Source: an uncultured Prevotellaceae bacterium (GTDB taxonomy: Bacteria; Bacteroidota; Bacteroidia; Bacteroidales; Bacteroidaceae). From it: a stretch of DNA of 64,000 nt. Position numbers and translations under genes: made by a program. Below, piece by piece: positions 45,744 through 53,862 of this stretch. The stretch covers positions 30,442 to 94,441 of the forward strand of contig CADAOD010000004.1 in NCBI GenBank assembly GCA_902789415.1, given 5' to 3'. The first letter of the stretch is position 1; each line of letters starts with the position of its first letter. Under the pieces are notes generated by a model. That model did not search any database. It was not told the origin of the DNA and was given only the letters and a program-made list of their open reading frames with translations.

Positions 45744-46442
45744 ATGGGTATATTATACATCGTACCGACTCCAGTTGGGAATATGGAGGACATGACTTTC
45801 CGGGCCATCCGTATTCTGAAAGAAGTGGATCTGGTGCTGGCAGAAGACACTCGCACATCGAGCAAACTGCTGAAGCATTACGAGATTCACAACCAACTGA
45901 TGTCGCACCACAAATTCAACGAACATGGTACGTCGGCCTCGGTCGTTGCCCGACTGCAGGCAGGCGAAAACGTAGCACTGATAAGCGATGCCGGCACACC
46001 TGGTATTAGCGACCCGGGATTCTTCCTGGTGCGCGAGGCCGTACGCGCAGGCGTAGAAGTACAATGTTTGCCAGGCGCCACAGCCTTTGTGCCCGCCCTG
46101 GTGGCCAGCGGACTGCCTTGCGACCGCTTTGCATTCGAGGGATTCCTGCCGCAGAAGAAGGGCCGACAGACCAAGATTGAATCGCTTAAGGGCGAGCAGC
46201 GCACCATGATTTTCTACGAGAGTCCTTACCGTGTGGTAAAAACGCTGCAGCAGTTTGCCGAGGCCTACGGTGGCGATCGACAGGTAAGCGTGTGCCGCGA
46301 GATATCCAAGATACACGAGGAGAGTGTACGTGGCTCGCTGGAAGAGGTGATTGCCCACTTTAAGGAGCACGAGCCCAAGGGTGAGATTGTAATCATCCTG
46401 GCTGGAAACGATAGTAAAGAACAATCAAATAAACAAAAGTAG
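45744..46442 (+). CDS. rsmI: 16S rRNA (cytidine(1402)-2'-O)-methyltransferase
   Basis: A 232-residue SAM-dependent methyltransferase of the tetrapyrrole-methylase fold that methylates the ribose of C1402 in 16S rRNA. Marks are ILYIVPTPVGNMEDMTFRA at the start, EDTRTSSKLL near residue 33, ISDAGTPGISDPG near residue 77, and FEGFLPQKKGRQ near residue 127. I choose the ATG at 45744; a TTG four codons upstream would overlap the -7 box. The lipoprotein gene starts 2 bases after its stop. Confidence 0.95.
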   Translation: MGILYIVPTPVGNMEDMTFRAIRILKEVDLVLAEDTRTSSKLLKHYEIHNQLMSHHKFNEHGTSASVVARLQAGENVALISDAGTPGISDPGFFLVREAVRAGVEVQCLPGATAFVPALVASGLPCDRFAFEGFLPQKKGRQTKIESLKGEQRTMIFYESPYRVVKTLQQFAEAYGGDRQVSVCREISKIHEESVRGSLEEVIAHFKEHEPKGEIVIILAGNDSKEQSNKQK

Positions 46443-46444
46443 TT

Positions 46445-47311
46445 ATGAAAAAGTTATTTATCTTTGCCCTGTGCCTTACCGCACTGGCAAGTTGTAATGA
46501 GGGCACCAAGAAAGCCGAGAATGCAGCCCGCGCCGAGCGCGACTCGCTGAACCAGGTGATTGCCCAGAAGGACGACGAGATTAACGACATGATGACAACC
46601 TTAATCGACATTGAGGATGGATTCCGCGAGATTACCGACGCGCAGAACCGTGTTACTCTGGCCAAGCAGGGCGAGGGTACCAGCAGTAAGCAGCGTATAG
46701 CCGAGAACTTCCAGTACATTCAGTCGATGATGCAGCAGAACAAGGACCTGATTGCCAAGTTGCAGCGCCAGGTACGCGAGAGTTCGGTTAAGGGCGACAA
46801 ACTGAAGAAGGTAATTGCCAGTCTGCAGGAGCAGATGGAGAAGAAGGACCTGCAGATAGCCGAGATGCAGGCACAGCTTGACCTGAAGGATATCCACATT
46901 GGCGAGCTTAACACCGAGATTAGCAATATGAAGGACGACGCCCGCGCTATGCAGAGCGAGAACGATGCTCAGGCCAAGAAGTTGCAGGAGCAGGACAAGC
47001 AGCTTAACACTGCCTGGTTTGTTTACGGCACCAAGGACGAGCTGAAGAAGCAGCAGATTCTGACTAAGGACGGTATGTTTAGCAAGACCAAGATTCTGCA
47101 GGGCAACTTTAACCGCGAGTACTTTACAAAGATTGATATCCGCGTGGATAAGGAGATTAAGCTGTACAGCAAGGATGCCAAGATGCTTACCGCACACCCC
47201 GCCAGTTCGTACAAGCTGCAGCCCGATGCCAACAAGCAGCTCATTCTGCGCATTACCGATCCCCAGAGCTTCTGGAGCACCAGCAAGTATCTGGTAATCC
47301 AGGTTAAGTAA
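46445..47311 (+). CDS. coiled-coil lipoprotein, Cbp1-like
   Basis: A 288-residue protein with a lipoprotein signal (LTALASCNEG, Cys near residue 17), a long coiled coil from about 25 to 185 (repeated Lys/Glu/Gln heptads such as LQEQMEKKDLQIAEMQAQL) and a compact C-terminal domain (TAWFVYGTKDELKKQQILTKDG onwards). The layout resembles proteins annotated in Bacteroides as Cbp1-family collagen-binding adhesins, but I cannot confirm this and adhesion is only a suggestion. It is 2 bases after rsmI and probably co-transcribed. Confidence 0.75.
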   Translation: MKKLFIFALCLTALASCNEGTKKAENAARAERDSLNQVIAQKDDEINDMMTTLIDIEDGFREITDAQNRVTLAKQGEGTSSKQRIAENFQYIQSMMQQNKDLIAKLQRQVRESSVKGDKLKKVIASLQEQMEKKDLQIAEMQAQLDLKDIHIGELNTEISNMKDDARAMQSENDAQAKKLQEQDKQLNTAWFVYGTKDELKKQQILTKDGMFSKTKILQGNFNREYFTKIDIRVDKEIKLYSKDAKMLTAHPASSYKLQPDANKQLILRITDPQSFWSTSKYLVIQVK

Positions 47312-47314
47312 AAA

Positions 47315-47346
47315 CTAACTGTAGCACTGTAGCGCTGTAGCGCGCG
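47315..47346 (+). repeat. CTGTAGC-type tandem repeat, copy 1
   Basis: CTAACTGTAGCACTGTAGC followed by GCTGTAGCGCGCG, 3 bases after the lipoprotein stop. Units of 8 bases (ACTGTAGC). Related copies lie at 53715, 56100 and 56213. Confidence 0.8.
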
Positions 47347-47359
47347 TATATATATAATA

Positions 47360-47390
47360 AAGTGGATGCTTATGCAGGCATCCACTTTTT
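47360..47390 (+). terminator. terminator of the rsmI-lipoprotein operon
   Basis: AAGTGGATGC (47360-47369) and GCATCCACTT (47378-47387) form a perfect 10-bp stem with an 8-base loop and a following T run. Confidence 0.9.
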
Positions 47391-47398
47391 TTATGCAC

Positions 47399-47614
47399 AT
47401 AAACCCCAAAACCACAGTAAGGGTTTATATGCTCAAAAACATAAAATGAAAGCAAAACAATCATTTTGCTTACATATTGTTACCAAAACCGTCAATATCA
47501 CTTTCTTGTTGACATAAATCAAGTCGCACAGAATAAAAATGCAAAAAAACACAGCAAAAGTGTAATTTTTTAATAATTTTATTTGTTTTTTACAATCGTA
47601 TACGTTACTTTTGC
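47399..47614 (+). promoter_or_regulatory. susC upstream region: inverted repeat and promoter
   Basis: ATAAACCC (47399-47406) and GGGTTTAT (47421-47428) form an inverted repeat. The promoter is TTTG at 47582-47585 and TACTTTTGC at 47606-47614, with a 20-base gap. Between them lies AT-rich DNA with no gene. The leader to the susC ATG is about 50 bases. Confidence 0.6.
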
Positions 47615-47667
47615 ACTCCACAGTGATAACATTTACAAACGTATTATTAAACAAAGAGAGTGAATTT

Positions 47668-50600
47668 ATGAAAAAAAGTCTAACAATGTTGATGGTCAGC
47701 CTTTTCCTGTTTGTAGGAACAGCGCTGGCACAGACTAAGATTACTGGTACAGTGCTCTCACAAGAGGACGGTCAGCCCATTATCGGTGCTGCCGTTAAGG
47801 TAGATGGCACCAGTACCGGTATGTTGACAGATGTAAACGGTAAGTTCTCACTGACATTGCCCGAGGGCAAGAAGAGCCTCACAGTTTCGTATCTGGGCTT
47901 TGAGAGCAAGACCGTAACAGCCAAGAACGGCATGCGCGTATTCCTGAAGACCGATGCCACAGCACTCGAGGAGGTAGTTGTAACAGCCATGGGTATTAAG
48001 CGTTCGGCCAAGGCTCTGGGTTACTCAGCCACCTCGCTTGATGGTGAGGAGATTGCCGAGGTTCGTACTAACGACATTATGTCGGGTTTGGCAGGTAAGG
48101 TAGCCGGTGTGCAGATTTCTACCACATCGAGCGACCCAGGTGCTTCAAACTCGGTTATCATCCGTGGTGTGAGCTCGCTGAATGGTAGCAACCAGCCATT
48201 GTATGTTATCGATGGTGTGCCCATGACCAACAGCTCTGTTTACAGTAGCGACGGACTTAACAATGGTTACGACTTTGGTAACGGCGCTAATGCTGTTAAC
48301 CCCGACGACGTTGAGAACATGACCATCCTGAAGGGTGCCGCTGCTACCGCACTTTATGGTAGCCGCGCTGCCAACGGTGTTATCCTGATTACTACCAAGA
48401 GCGGTAAGAAGCAGAATGGCGTAGGCGTTGAGTATAACGGTGGTTTGCAGTGGGAGAGCGTACTGCGCTTGCCACAGAGCCAGAACGACTTCGGTATGGG
48501 TTGGTATGGTAACAAGACCGACGACGAGAACGGTTCATGGGGACCAAAGTTCGACGGTTCTATGCTGCGTTACGGTTCAATCTACGACTACTCGCAGAAG
48601 ATGAAGTCGTACGTTGCCATCAAGGACAACATGAAGGACTTCTTCGATACCGGTATGCGTTACAACAACAGCGTATCGTTCAGCAACGCTACCGATGCTA
48701 CTACATACTATGTAAGCTTGTCGCAGATTCACGATGATGGTATCATCCCAACAAGCGCCGACAGCTATACTAAGTACACATTCTCGGCTAACGGTAGCCA
48801 GAAGGTTAAGAACGTTACCATCAGCACAGCCCTGAACTATGCTTACCAGAAGAACAGCTTCGTATCAACTGGTCAGGGTGGTAGCTCAATGTACAACGCT
48901 ATCATGCAGACTCCTCGCGATATCAGTATCGCAGAGATGAAGGATCTGAGCGACCCATTCAATACCCCAGGTTACTACTACACACCTTACGGTATTACTA
49001 ACCCTTACTGGATTCTGAACAATTACGAGAACAAGCAGGAGAGCGAGCGTTTCTACGGCAAACTGCAGTTGGACTATGAGTTCCTGAAGTACTTCAAGGC
49101 TACATACCGCTTCGGTCTCGATACTCAGACCCGCCACCACAACCAGGGTGAGCCTAATCTGGAGAGCATGTTCAAGGACACCTACAATGCCGATGCTTCT
49201 ACTATCGCAGGTGCTACCGGACAGGTTACACAGCAGACTACCCGCCAGCGTGAAATCAACCAGGACTTCTTCGTAACATTCGACATGCCTGTTAGCGATT
49301 TCAACATCAACGCTGTAGCTGGTTTCAACGGCAACGAGCGTAGCTCAAGCTACCTGTACGGACACGTTGAGAACCTGACTATTCCTACATTCTTCGACCT
49401 GAGCAACTCATCTGAGCGCCCTGAAGTAGCTCAGTACTCACAGAAGCGCCGCCTCTACGGTATCTACGGACAGGCTGAGTTGGCTTGGAAGAATATGGCT
49501 TATCTGACTCTGACAGCCCGTAACGACTGGTCGTCTACCCTGCCTAAGGAGAACCGCTCGTTCTTCTATCCCGGTGTAACTGCCAGCTTCCTGTTCTCTG
49601 AGCTGTTCAAGGACGACCTGAAGAAGATTATCAACTTTGGTAAGGTTCGTGCCGCTTGGGGTAAGACTGGTAACGACGCCGACGTATATATGACACAGAG
49701 CGTTTACGCTCAGGCTTCTTCTAGCTCATCTGGTTGGGCATCAAGCGCATTCCCATTCTCTAAGACTGGTACCAACGCTTACACAGCCGGTAACACACTG
49801 GGTAGCTTGAACCTGAGCCCTGAGATGACCACTGAGTTTGAGCTCGGTTTGAACATGGGCTTCCTGCAGAACCGCATCGTAGTTGACTTCTCTTACTACG
49901 ATCGTAAGTCAGACAAGCAGATCTTCTCTCTGAACATGGATCCAGCTTCTGGTTACACCGCTATGAACACCAACCTTGGTAAGATTGGTAACAAGGGTAT
50001 CGAGGCTTTGATTACTCTGGTTCCTGTTCGCACTAAGGACTTTGAGTGGGCTATCACTTGGAACTACACCAAGAATAAGAATAAGGTTATTTCACTGCCT
50101 GAGGAACTGGGTGGCGAGGTTAACATCTACGGCCTCAGCGGCAGTACAGGTCTGTACGCTATCGAGGGCGAGGAGATGGGTATCTTCAAGTGCTACCGTA
50201 CCAAAACCGACGGCGAGGGCCACATCGTAGTTAACAACAAGGGTATCCCCTTGCAGACCGATGATATCGAGAAGGTTGGTTCGATGAACTATAAGTACCA
50301 GATGGGTATCGGCAACACATTCCGCTACAAGGGTGTAAGCCTGGGTATCGACTTTGATATCCGTAAGGGTGGTTTGCTGTACTCTCGTACTGCTGATATC
50401 TCTTACTTCACTGGTAACGCTATGCAGACTGCATACAACGATCGTAACCCATTCATCATTCCTAACTCTGTACAGAGCGACGGTAACGGCGGTTACGTTG
50501 AGAACACCACTCCTCTGGATCCAACCCAGATCTACAACTTCTGGAACAATGGTGGATTCCTGAGCGACGAGTCGTTCCTGGTTGACAAGAGCTATGTTAA

Positions 50601-50838
50601 GCTGCGTTCGGTTGTACTGTCATGGGAGCTTCCTAAGAAGTGGCTCAGCGGCACTCCATTGCAGGGTGTTAAGGTATCGTTCTTCGGTAACAACCTGTTC
50701 CTCTGGACACCATCAAGCAATACGTTTATCGATCCTGAGCTCACATCGTTCGGTAACGACCTGTCGGGTAACTACGGTGAGTACTCGGCTAACCCAAGCT
50801 CACGTAAGTTCGGTTTCAACGTCAATGTTAAATTCTAA
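47668..50838 (+). CDS. SusC/RagA family TonB-dependent outer-membrane receptor
   Basis: About 1056 residues. After the signal peptide (TALAQ) comes a carboxypeptidase-regulatory-like domain (TKITGTVLSQEDGQPIIGAAV), the TonB box region (LEEVVVTAMG), a plug (VIIRGVSSLNGSNQPLYVIDG) and the 22-strand barrel ending in ...FGFNVNVKF. It imports glycans or peptides together with its SusD lid, powered by TonB. The start at 47668 follows a promoter and leader. Codon use is strongly biased, which suggests high expression. SusD starts 18 bases downstream. Confidence 0.97.
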   Translation: MKKSLTMLMVSLFLFVGTALAQTKITGTVLSQEDGQPIIGAAVKVDGTSTGMLTDVNGKFSLTLPEGKKSLTVSYLGFESKTVTAKNGMRVFLKTDATALEEVVVTAMGIKRSAKALGYSATSLDGEEIAEVRTNDIMSGLAGKVAGVQISTTSSDPGASNSVIIRGVSSLNGSNQPLYVIDGVPMTNSSVYSSDGLNNGYDFGNGANAVNPDDVENMTILKGAAATALYGSRAANGVILITTKSGKKQNGVGVEYNGGLQWESVLRLPQSQNDFGMGWYGNKTDDENGSWGPKFDGSMLRYGSIYDYSQKMKSYVAIKDNMKDFFDTGMRYNNSVSFSNATDATTYYVSLSQIHDDGIIPTSADSYTKYTFSANGSQKVKNVTISTALNYAYQKNSFVSTGQGGSSMYNAIMQTPRDISIAEMKDLSDPFNTPGYYYTPYGITNPYWILNNYENKQESERFYGKLQLDYEFLKYFKATYRFGLDTQTRHHNQGEPNLESMFKDTYNADASTIAGATGQVTQQTTRQREINQDFFVTFDMPVSDFNINAVAGFNGNERSSSYLYGHVENLTIPTFFDLSNSSERPEVAQYSQKRRLYGIYGQAELAWKNMAYLTLTARNDWSSTLPKENRSFFYPGVTASFLFSELFKDDLKKIINFGKVRAAWGKTGNDADVYMTQSVYAQASSSSSGWASSAFPFSKTGTNAYTAGNTLGSLNLSPEMTTEFELGLNMGFLQNRIVVDFSYYDRKSDKQIFSLNMDPASGYTAMNTNLGKIGNKGIEALITLVPVRTKDFEWAITWNYTKNKNKVISLPEELGGEVNIYGLSGSTGLYAIEGEEMGIFKCYRTKTDGEGHIVVNNKGIPLQTDDIEKVGSMNYKYQMGIGNTFRYKGVSLGIDFDIRKGGLLYSRTADISYFTGNAMQTAYNDRNPFIIPNSVQSDGNGGYVENTTPLDPTQIYNFWNNGGFLSDESFLVDKSYVKLRSVVLSWELPKKWLSGTPLQGVKVSFFGNNLFLWTPSSNTFIDPELTSFGNDLSGNYGEYSANPSSRKFGFNVNVKF

Positions 50839-50856
50839 AAAGAAAGGAAATACAGT

Positions 50857-52356
50857 ATGAAAAAGATATATTTAGTAGCCGCTGCGGGTCTGATGATGCT
50901 TTCCAGCTGTGAAATGGACATCAACGAGAACCCGAACTATCCGTCGAACGGCGACGTAACGGCCGACCTGGTGTTTCCTGCCATCGAGAACTCTATCGCC
51001 ACTGCTGTAGGCGACCAGATGTTCAATTACGCAGGTTTCTTTGCACAGTACTGGGATCAGATGCCTACAGCCAACCAGTACAACGACCTGGCCGAGCTGC
51101 ACATTGATGAGGGTAGCGACCTGTTTAACCGTTGCTATTCTAACCTCTATGCACAGGCTTTGCAGGATGTAGAGGATGTGCTGGGTAAGACCACCAATAC
51201 AAGTGATATTTTTGCTGCTAAGGTACTGCGCGCTCAGGCTTTCCAGTACCTGGTAGATAACATCGACCAGTGCCCTTACACCGAGGCTCTGCAGGGTAGC
51301 GCCAACGCCATGCCTGCTTGGGACGAGGGTAAGACTGTTTACACAGGCGTTCTGGCTGAGCTCGACGAGGCCGAGGCTGCACTCAAGGGCGAGGATATGA
51401 GCGTTACCGACCCACTGCTTAACAAGAGCGTTAACCAGTGGAAGGGTTATGCCAACGCACTCCGTCTGCGTATGTATATGCGACTCATCGACGGTGGTTT
51501 ATCAGAGTATCAGAGCAAGGCTCAGGCTTTGGTTGCTGCTGGCAACTTCTTCACAGGCGATGTAGCTTGGGATGTTTATTCAGATGCAGTAGGTCAGCGT
51601 AACCCATGGGGTGCCATCTTCTACGAGGGAACCCTGGCTGGTACCAAGAACCTTTGCGCTGCTTATCCTATCGTAACCTACTATCAGGCCACTCAGGACC
51701 CACGTATTGCTTACGTTCTGGAGAAGAGTGCTAAGTACAACGACTACGTAGGTCAGCTGCCTGGCTGTAAGACCGAGATGGGAACCTGGACCGATCTGGG
51801 ATCTAAGTACAACGACGACTACGTAAGTAACATCAACCGCGCTCCTGCAAAGGCTATGCCTATCTACCTGTTCACACAGAGCGAGCTGCAGTTCCTGATT
51901 GCCGAGGTTGAGGCACGTTTCAACAACAACGACGCTGCAGCCAAGGCTGCTTACGACGCTGCTGTTAAGGCCGACTTCGCATCACGTGGTATCGATGGTG
52001 CCGACGCTTTCCTGGCTGCCAGCAAGACCAGCTGGAGCGCACAGGCTAACCAGGCCGACAAGCTGAAGCTGCTGTACATGCAGAAGTGGGTTGCATTCTT
52101 CTATCGTAACCACATGGAGGCATGGTCAGAGGCTCGTCGTACCGACGTTCCTCAGCTGTCTGCCCAGAGTGCCAAGAGCATTTACGACAACTCTACCGTT
52201 TACACTGCCGGCGATTTCGTAAATCCTGGTGTAAACTTCATCGAGGGTGGCGGCCTTGCCAAGCGCGTGCCTTACCCCAGCAATGCTCGCCGTTACAACA
52301 AGAACACACCTGCTGTTAAGCTGCTTAGCGACCGCGTGTTCTGGGATGTAAAATAA
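50857..52356 (+). CDS. SusD/RagB family nutrient-binding lipoprotein (SusD-like 2 type)
   Basis: A 499-residue lipoprotein (signal MMLSSCEMD, Cys near residue 18). The helical TPR-like scaffold typical of SusD is seen, with ARFNNNDAAAKAAYDAAVKADFASRGI near residue 350 and the C-terminal NPGVNFIEGGGLAKRVPYPSNARRYN motif. It caps the SusC barrel and binds the substrate. Two lipoprotein genes follow, giving an operon order I recall from the highly expressed BT_2260s locus of B. thetaiotaomicron. There is no adjacent enzyme gene that would reveal the substrate. Confidence 0.95.
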   Translation: MKKIYLVAAAGLMMLSSCEMDINENPNYPSNGDVTADLVFPAIENSIATAVGDQMFNYAGFFAQYWDQMPTANQYNDLAELHIDEGSDLFNRCYSNLYAQALQDVEDVLGKTTNTSDIFAAKVLRAQAFQYLVDNIDQCPYTEALQGSANAMPAWDEGKTVYTGVLAELDEAEAALKGEDMSVTDPLLNKSVNQWKGYANALRLRMYMRLIDGGLSEYQSKAQALVAAGNFFTGDVAWDVYSDAVGQRNPWGAIFYEGTLAGTKNLCAAYPIVTYYQATQDPRIAYVLEKSAKYNDYVGQLPGCKTEMGTWTDLGSKYNDDYVSNINRAPAKAMPIYLFTQSELQFLIAEVEARFNNNDAAAKAAYDAAVKADFASRGIDGADAFLAASKTSWSAQANQADKLKLLYMQKWVAFFYRNHMEAWSEARRTDVPQLSAQSAKSIYDNSTVYTAGDFVNPGVNFIEGGGLAKRVPYPSNARRYNKNTPAVKLLSDRVFWDVK

Positions 52357-52400
52357 GTATGTGATGAGTTATAAACATTGAATTAAAAGACAATTAGAAT

Positions 52401-53114
52401 ATGAAAAAGATATTTTTAAGCCTCATGCTCGGAATGTCGCTGTTCAGCCTTACATCGTGTAACGACAGCAAGGACGAACTTACCGACTCACGACTGACAT
52501 ACTATGTGAAGCTGGATATGCAGGGCGACGCCTTTGTACAGGTGCCCATCGGCAGTACTTACACCGATGCCGGCTGCACAGCTACCATGAACGGCGAGGA
52601 TGCTACATCACGCATCATTACCACCGGTCTTGATGCCATCGACACCAACACCGCCGGTCTCTACACCGTAACCTATTCGGCTGTAAACAACGACGGTTTC
52701 CCCGCTTCGGTTAAGCGTACTGTTGCCGTTTGCGATCCTACCGTCACTACCGATATCAGTGGTACTTGGACCACTCAGGCTGGTACCTACCGTTTGTACA
52801 AGGGTGCAACCACCCCATTCGCTGGCTATACCTGTAAGATTCAGAAGGCCGCTCCTGGTATCTTCTCGGTTAGCGACTTCTTTGCAGGTTGGTACGATCA
52901 GCGCGCTGGTTACGGTTCAAGCTATGCTTGTAAGGGTTACCTGCAGCTGCTGGCCGACGGCACACTGGTTTGCTTGAGCAACGGTGTAGCTGGTTGGGGC
53001 GACGCTCTCGACGAGGGTACATTCTCAGGCGCATACGACGCTACTACCGAAACTATCCAGTGGCAGTGCGGCTATGCAGGCTCTATGACATTCTATATCA
53101 CACTTAACAAATAA
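52401..53114 (+). CDS. BT_2262/DUF5012-like surface lipoprotein
   Basis: A 237-residue lipoprotein (signal FSLTSCNDSK, Cys near residue 20). Residues 35-115 form an immunoglobulin-like domain with FVQVPIGSTYTDAGCTATMNGEDAT and TAGLYTVTYSAVNNDGFPASVKRTVAV, the cadherin/bacterial Ig-type pattern. A second domain (from GTWTTQAGTYRLYKG) is beta-rich with several aromatic residues. It is probably on the cell surface as an accessory of the SusC/D pair. The ligand is unknown. Confidence 0.82.
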   Translation: MKKIFLSLMLGMSLFSLTSCNDSKDELTDSRLTYYVKLDMQGDAFVQVPIGSTYTDAGCTATMNGEDATSRIITTGLDAIDTNTAGLYTVTYSAVNNDGFPASVKRTVAVCDPTVTTDISGTWTTQAGTYRLYKGATTPFAGYTCKIQKAAPGIFSVSDFFAGWYDQRAGYGSSYACKGYLQLLADGTLVCLSNGVAGWGDALDEGTFSGAYDATTETIQWQCGYAGSMTFYITLNK

Positions 53115-53128
53115 TAGGAGTTAACGTT

Positions 53129-53641
53129 ATGAAGAAATATATTTCAATGATGGCCATGGCACTGTTGCTCGCAATGAGCTTCACTGCCTGTGAGGTAGAG
53201 ACCGACGAGAAGCCCGGTGGTACTAACATCGAGAAAATGTGCGGTTACTGGGATGTTGTATGGTATGCTGTAGATGCCAACGGCGAGATTCTCGACGCTT
53301 GGACCGAGGGTACCATCTTTACCTACAACACTGCCGACAACTCAACCACAAAGATGTGGATTGACGATCAGAACACTTACTACGCATTCCAGTTCCAGTG
53401 CGATATCGACTACGCTGCTAAGACCTTTACAGCTAGCGAGCGCGACTACGATGCTGCTGGTAGCGGTAAGGCAGTGCTTACAAACGGTAAGATTCTCGAG
53501 GGTGCTGGTAAGAACCTGCACGGTGCACCAACAGATAGTATCGCCTTCGAAATCTCGTTCGACGATGATTCCTATCCCGCCAAGTATGGTTTCGACCATT
53601 ACCTGGTAACTGGTATCAAGCACTCAGGATTCACAGAGTAA
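53129..53641 (+). CDS. lipocalin-like lipid-binding lipoprotein (Lipid_bd type)
   Basis: A 170-residue lipoprotein (signal MSFTACEVET, Cys near residue 21). The beta-rich body has MCGYWDVVWYAVDANGEIL near residue 36 and the C-terminal YGFDHYLVTGIKHSGFTE, which I associate with the putative lipid-binding/hydrolase family seen at the end of such SusC/D operons. Ligand and function are unknown. A GC-rich terminator follows 26 bases after the stop. Confidence 0.78.
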   Translation: MKKYISMMAMALLLAMSFTACEVETDEKPGGTNIEKMCGYWDVVWYAVDANGEILDAWTEGTIFTYNTADNSTTKMWIDDQNTYYAFQFQCDIDYAAKTFTASERDYDAAGSGKAVLTNGKILEGAGKNLHGAPTDSIAFEISFDDDSYPAKYGFDHYLVTGIKHSGFTE

Positions 53642-53666
53642 GATCAATCTCTCTTTTTAATAATTG

Positions 53667-53714
53667 TCCCCCCGCAAAACCATGTGAATGGCCCGCGGGG
53701 GGATTTCTTTTTTT
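53667..53714 (+). terminator. terminator of the SusC/D operon
   Basis: TCCCCCCGC (53667-53675) pairs with GCGGGGGGA (53695-53703), with an inner CCAT/ATGG pairing, followed by a T run. The bases before it (ATCAATCTCTCTTT) recur inverted at 63292-63306 next to a similar terminator. Confidence 0.9.
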
Positions 53715-53741
53715 CTAACTGTAGCACTGTAGCGGTGTAGC
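53715..53741 (+). repeat. CTGTAGC-type tandem repeat, copy 2
   Basis: CTAACTGTAGCACTGTAGC followed by GGTGTAGC, nearly identical to copy 1 at 47315, between the SusC/D terminator and the ATPase upstream hairpins. Confidence 0.8.
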
Positions 53742-53834
53742 AAAAGTGTTGCGCACAGACAACATAATTTTATAAAAAGTGTTGCGCGCAAGCAACATTT
53801 TTCTCAAAAAGTGTTGGTTGTATGCAACATTTTT
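53742..53834 (+). promoter_or_regulatory. three tandem hairpin repeats in front of the ATPase gene
   Basis: Units beginning at 53742, 53774 and 53806 share AAAAGTGTTG...CAACATTTTT, each an inverted repeat, with GTGTTG spaced 33 and 32 bases apart (about three DNA turns). The third ends 2 bases before the -7 box TATCTTTGC at 53837-53845, so the units cover the whole upstream promoter. This suggests repeated operator sites for one regulator. Confidence 0.7.
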
Positions 53835-53862
53835 ATTATCTTTGCCCCAAAAATGATAGCTT

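Noticed and set aside
53742-53834. Possible short CRISPR array (three similar units about 32 bases apart)
   Set aside because: The repeats are themselves back to back, with no unique spacers of constant length, no cas genes are near, and the array ends at a promoter.
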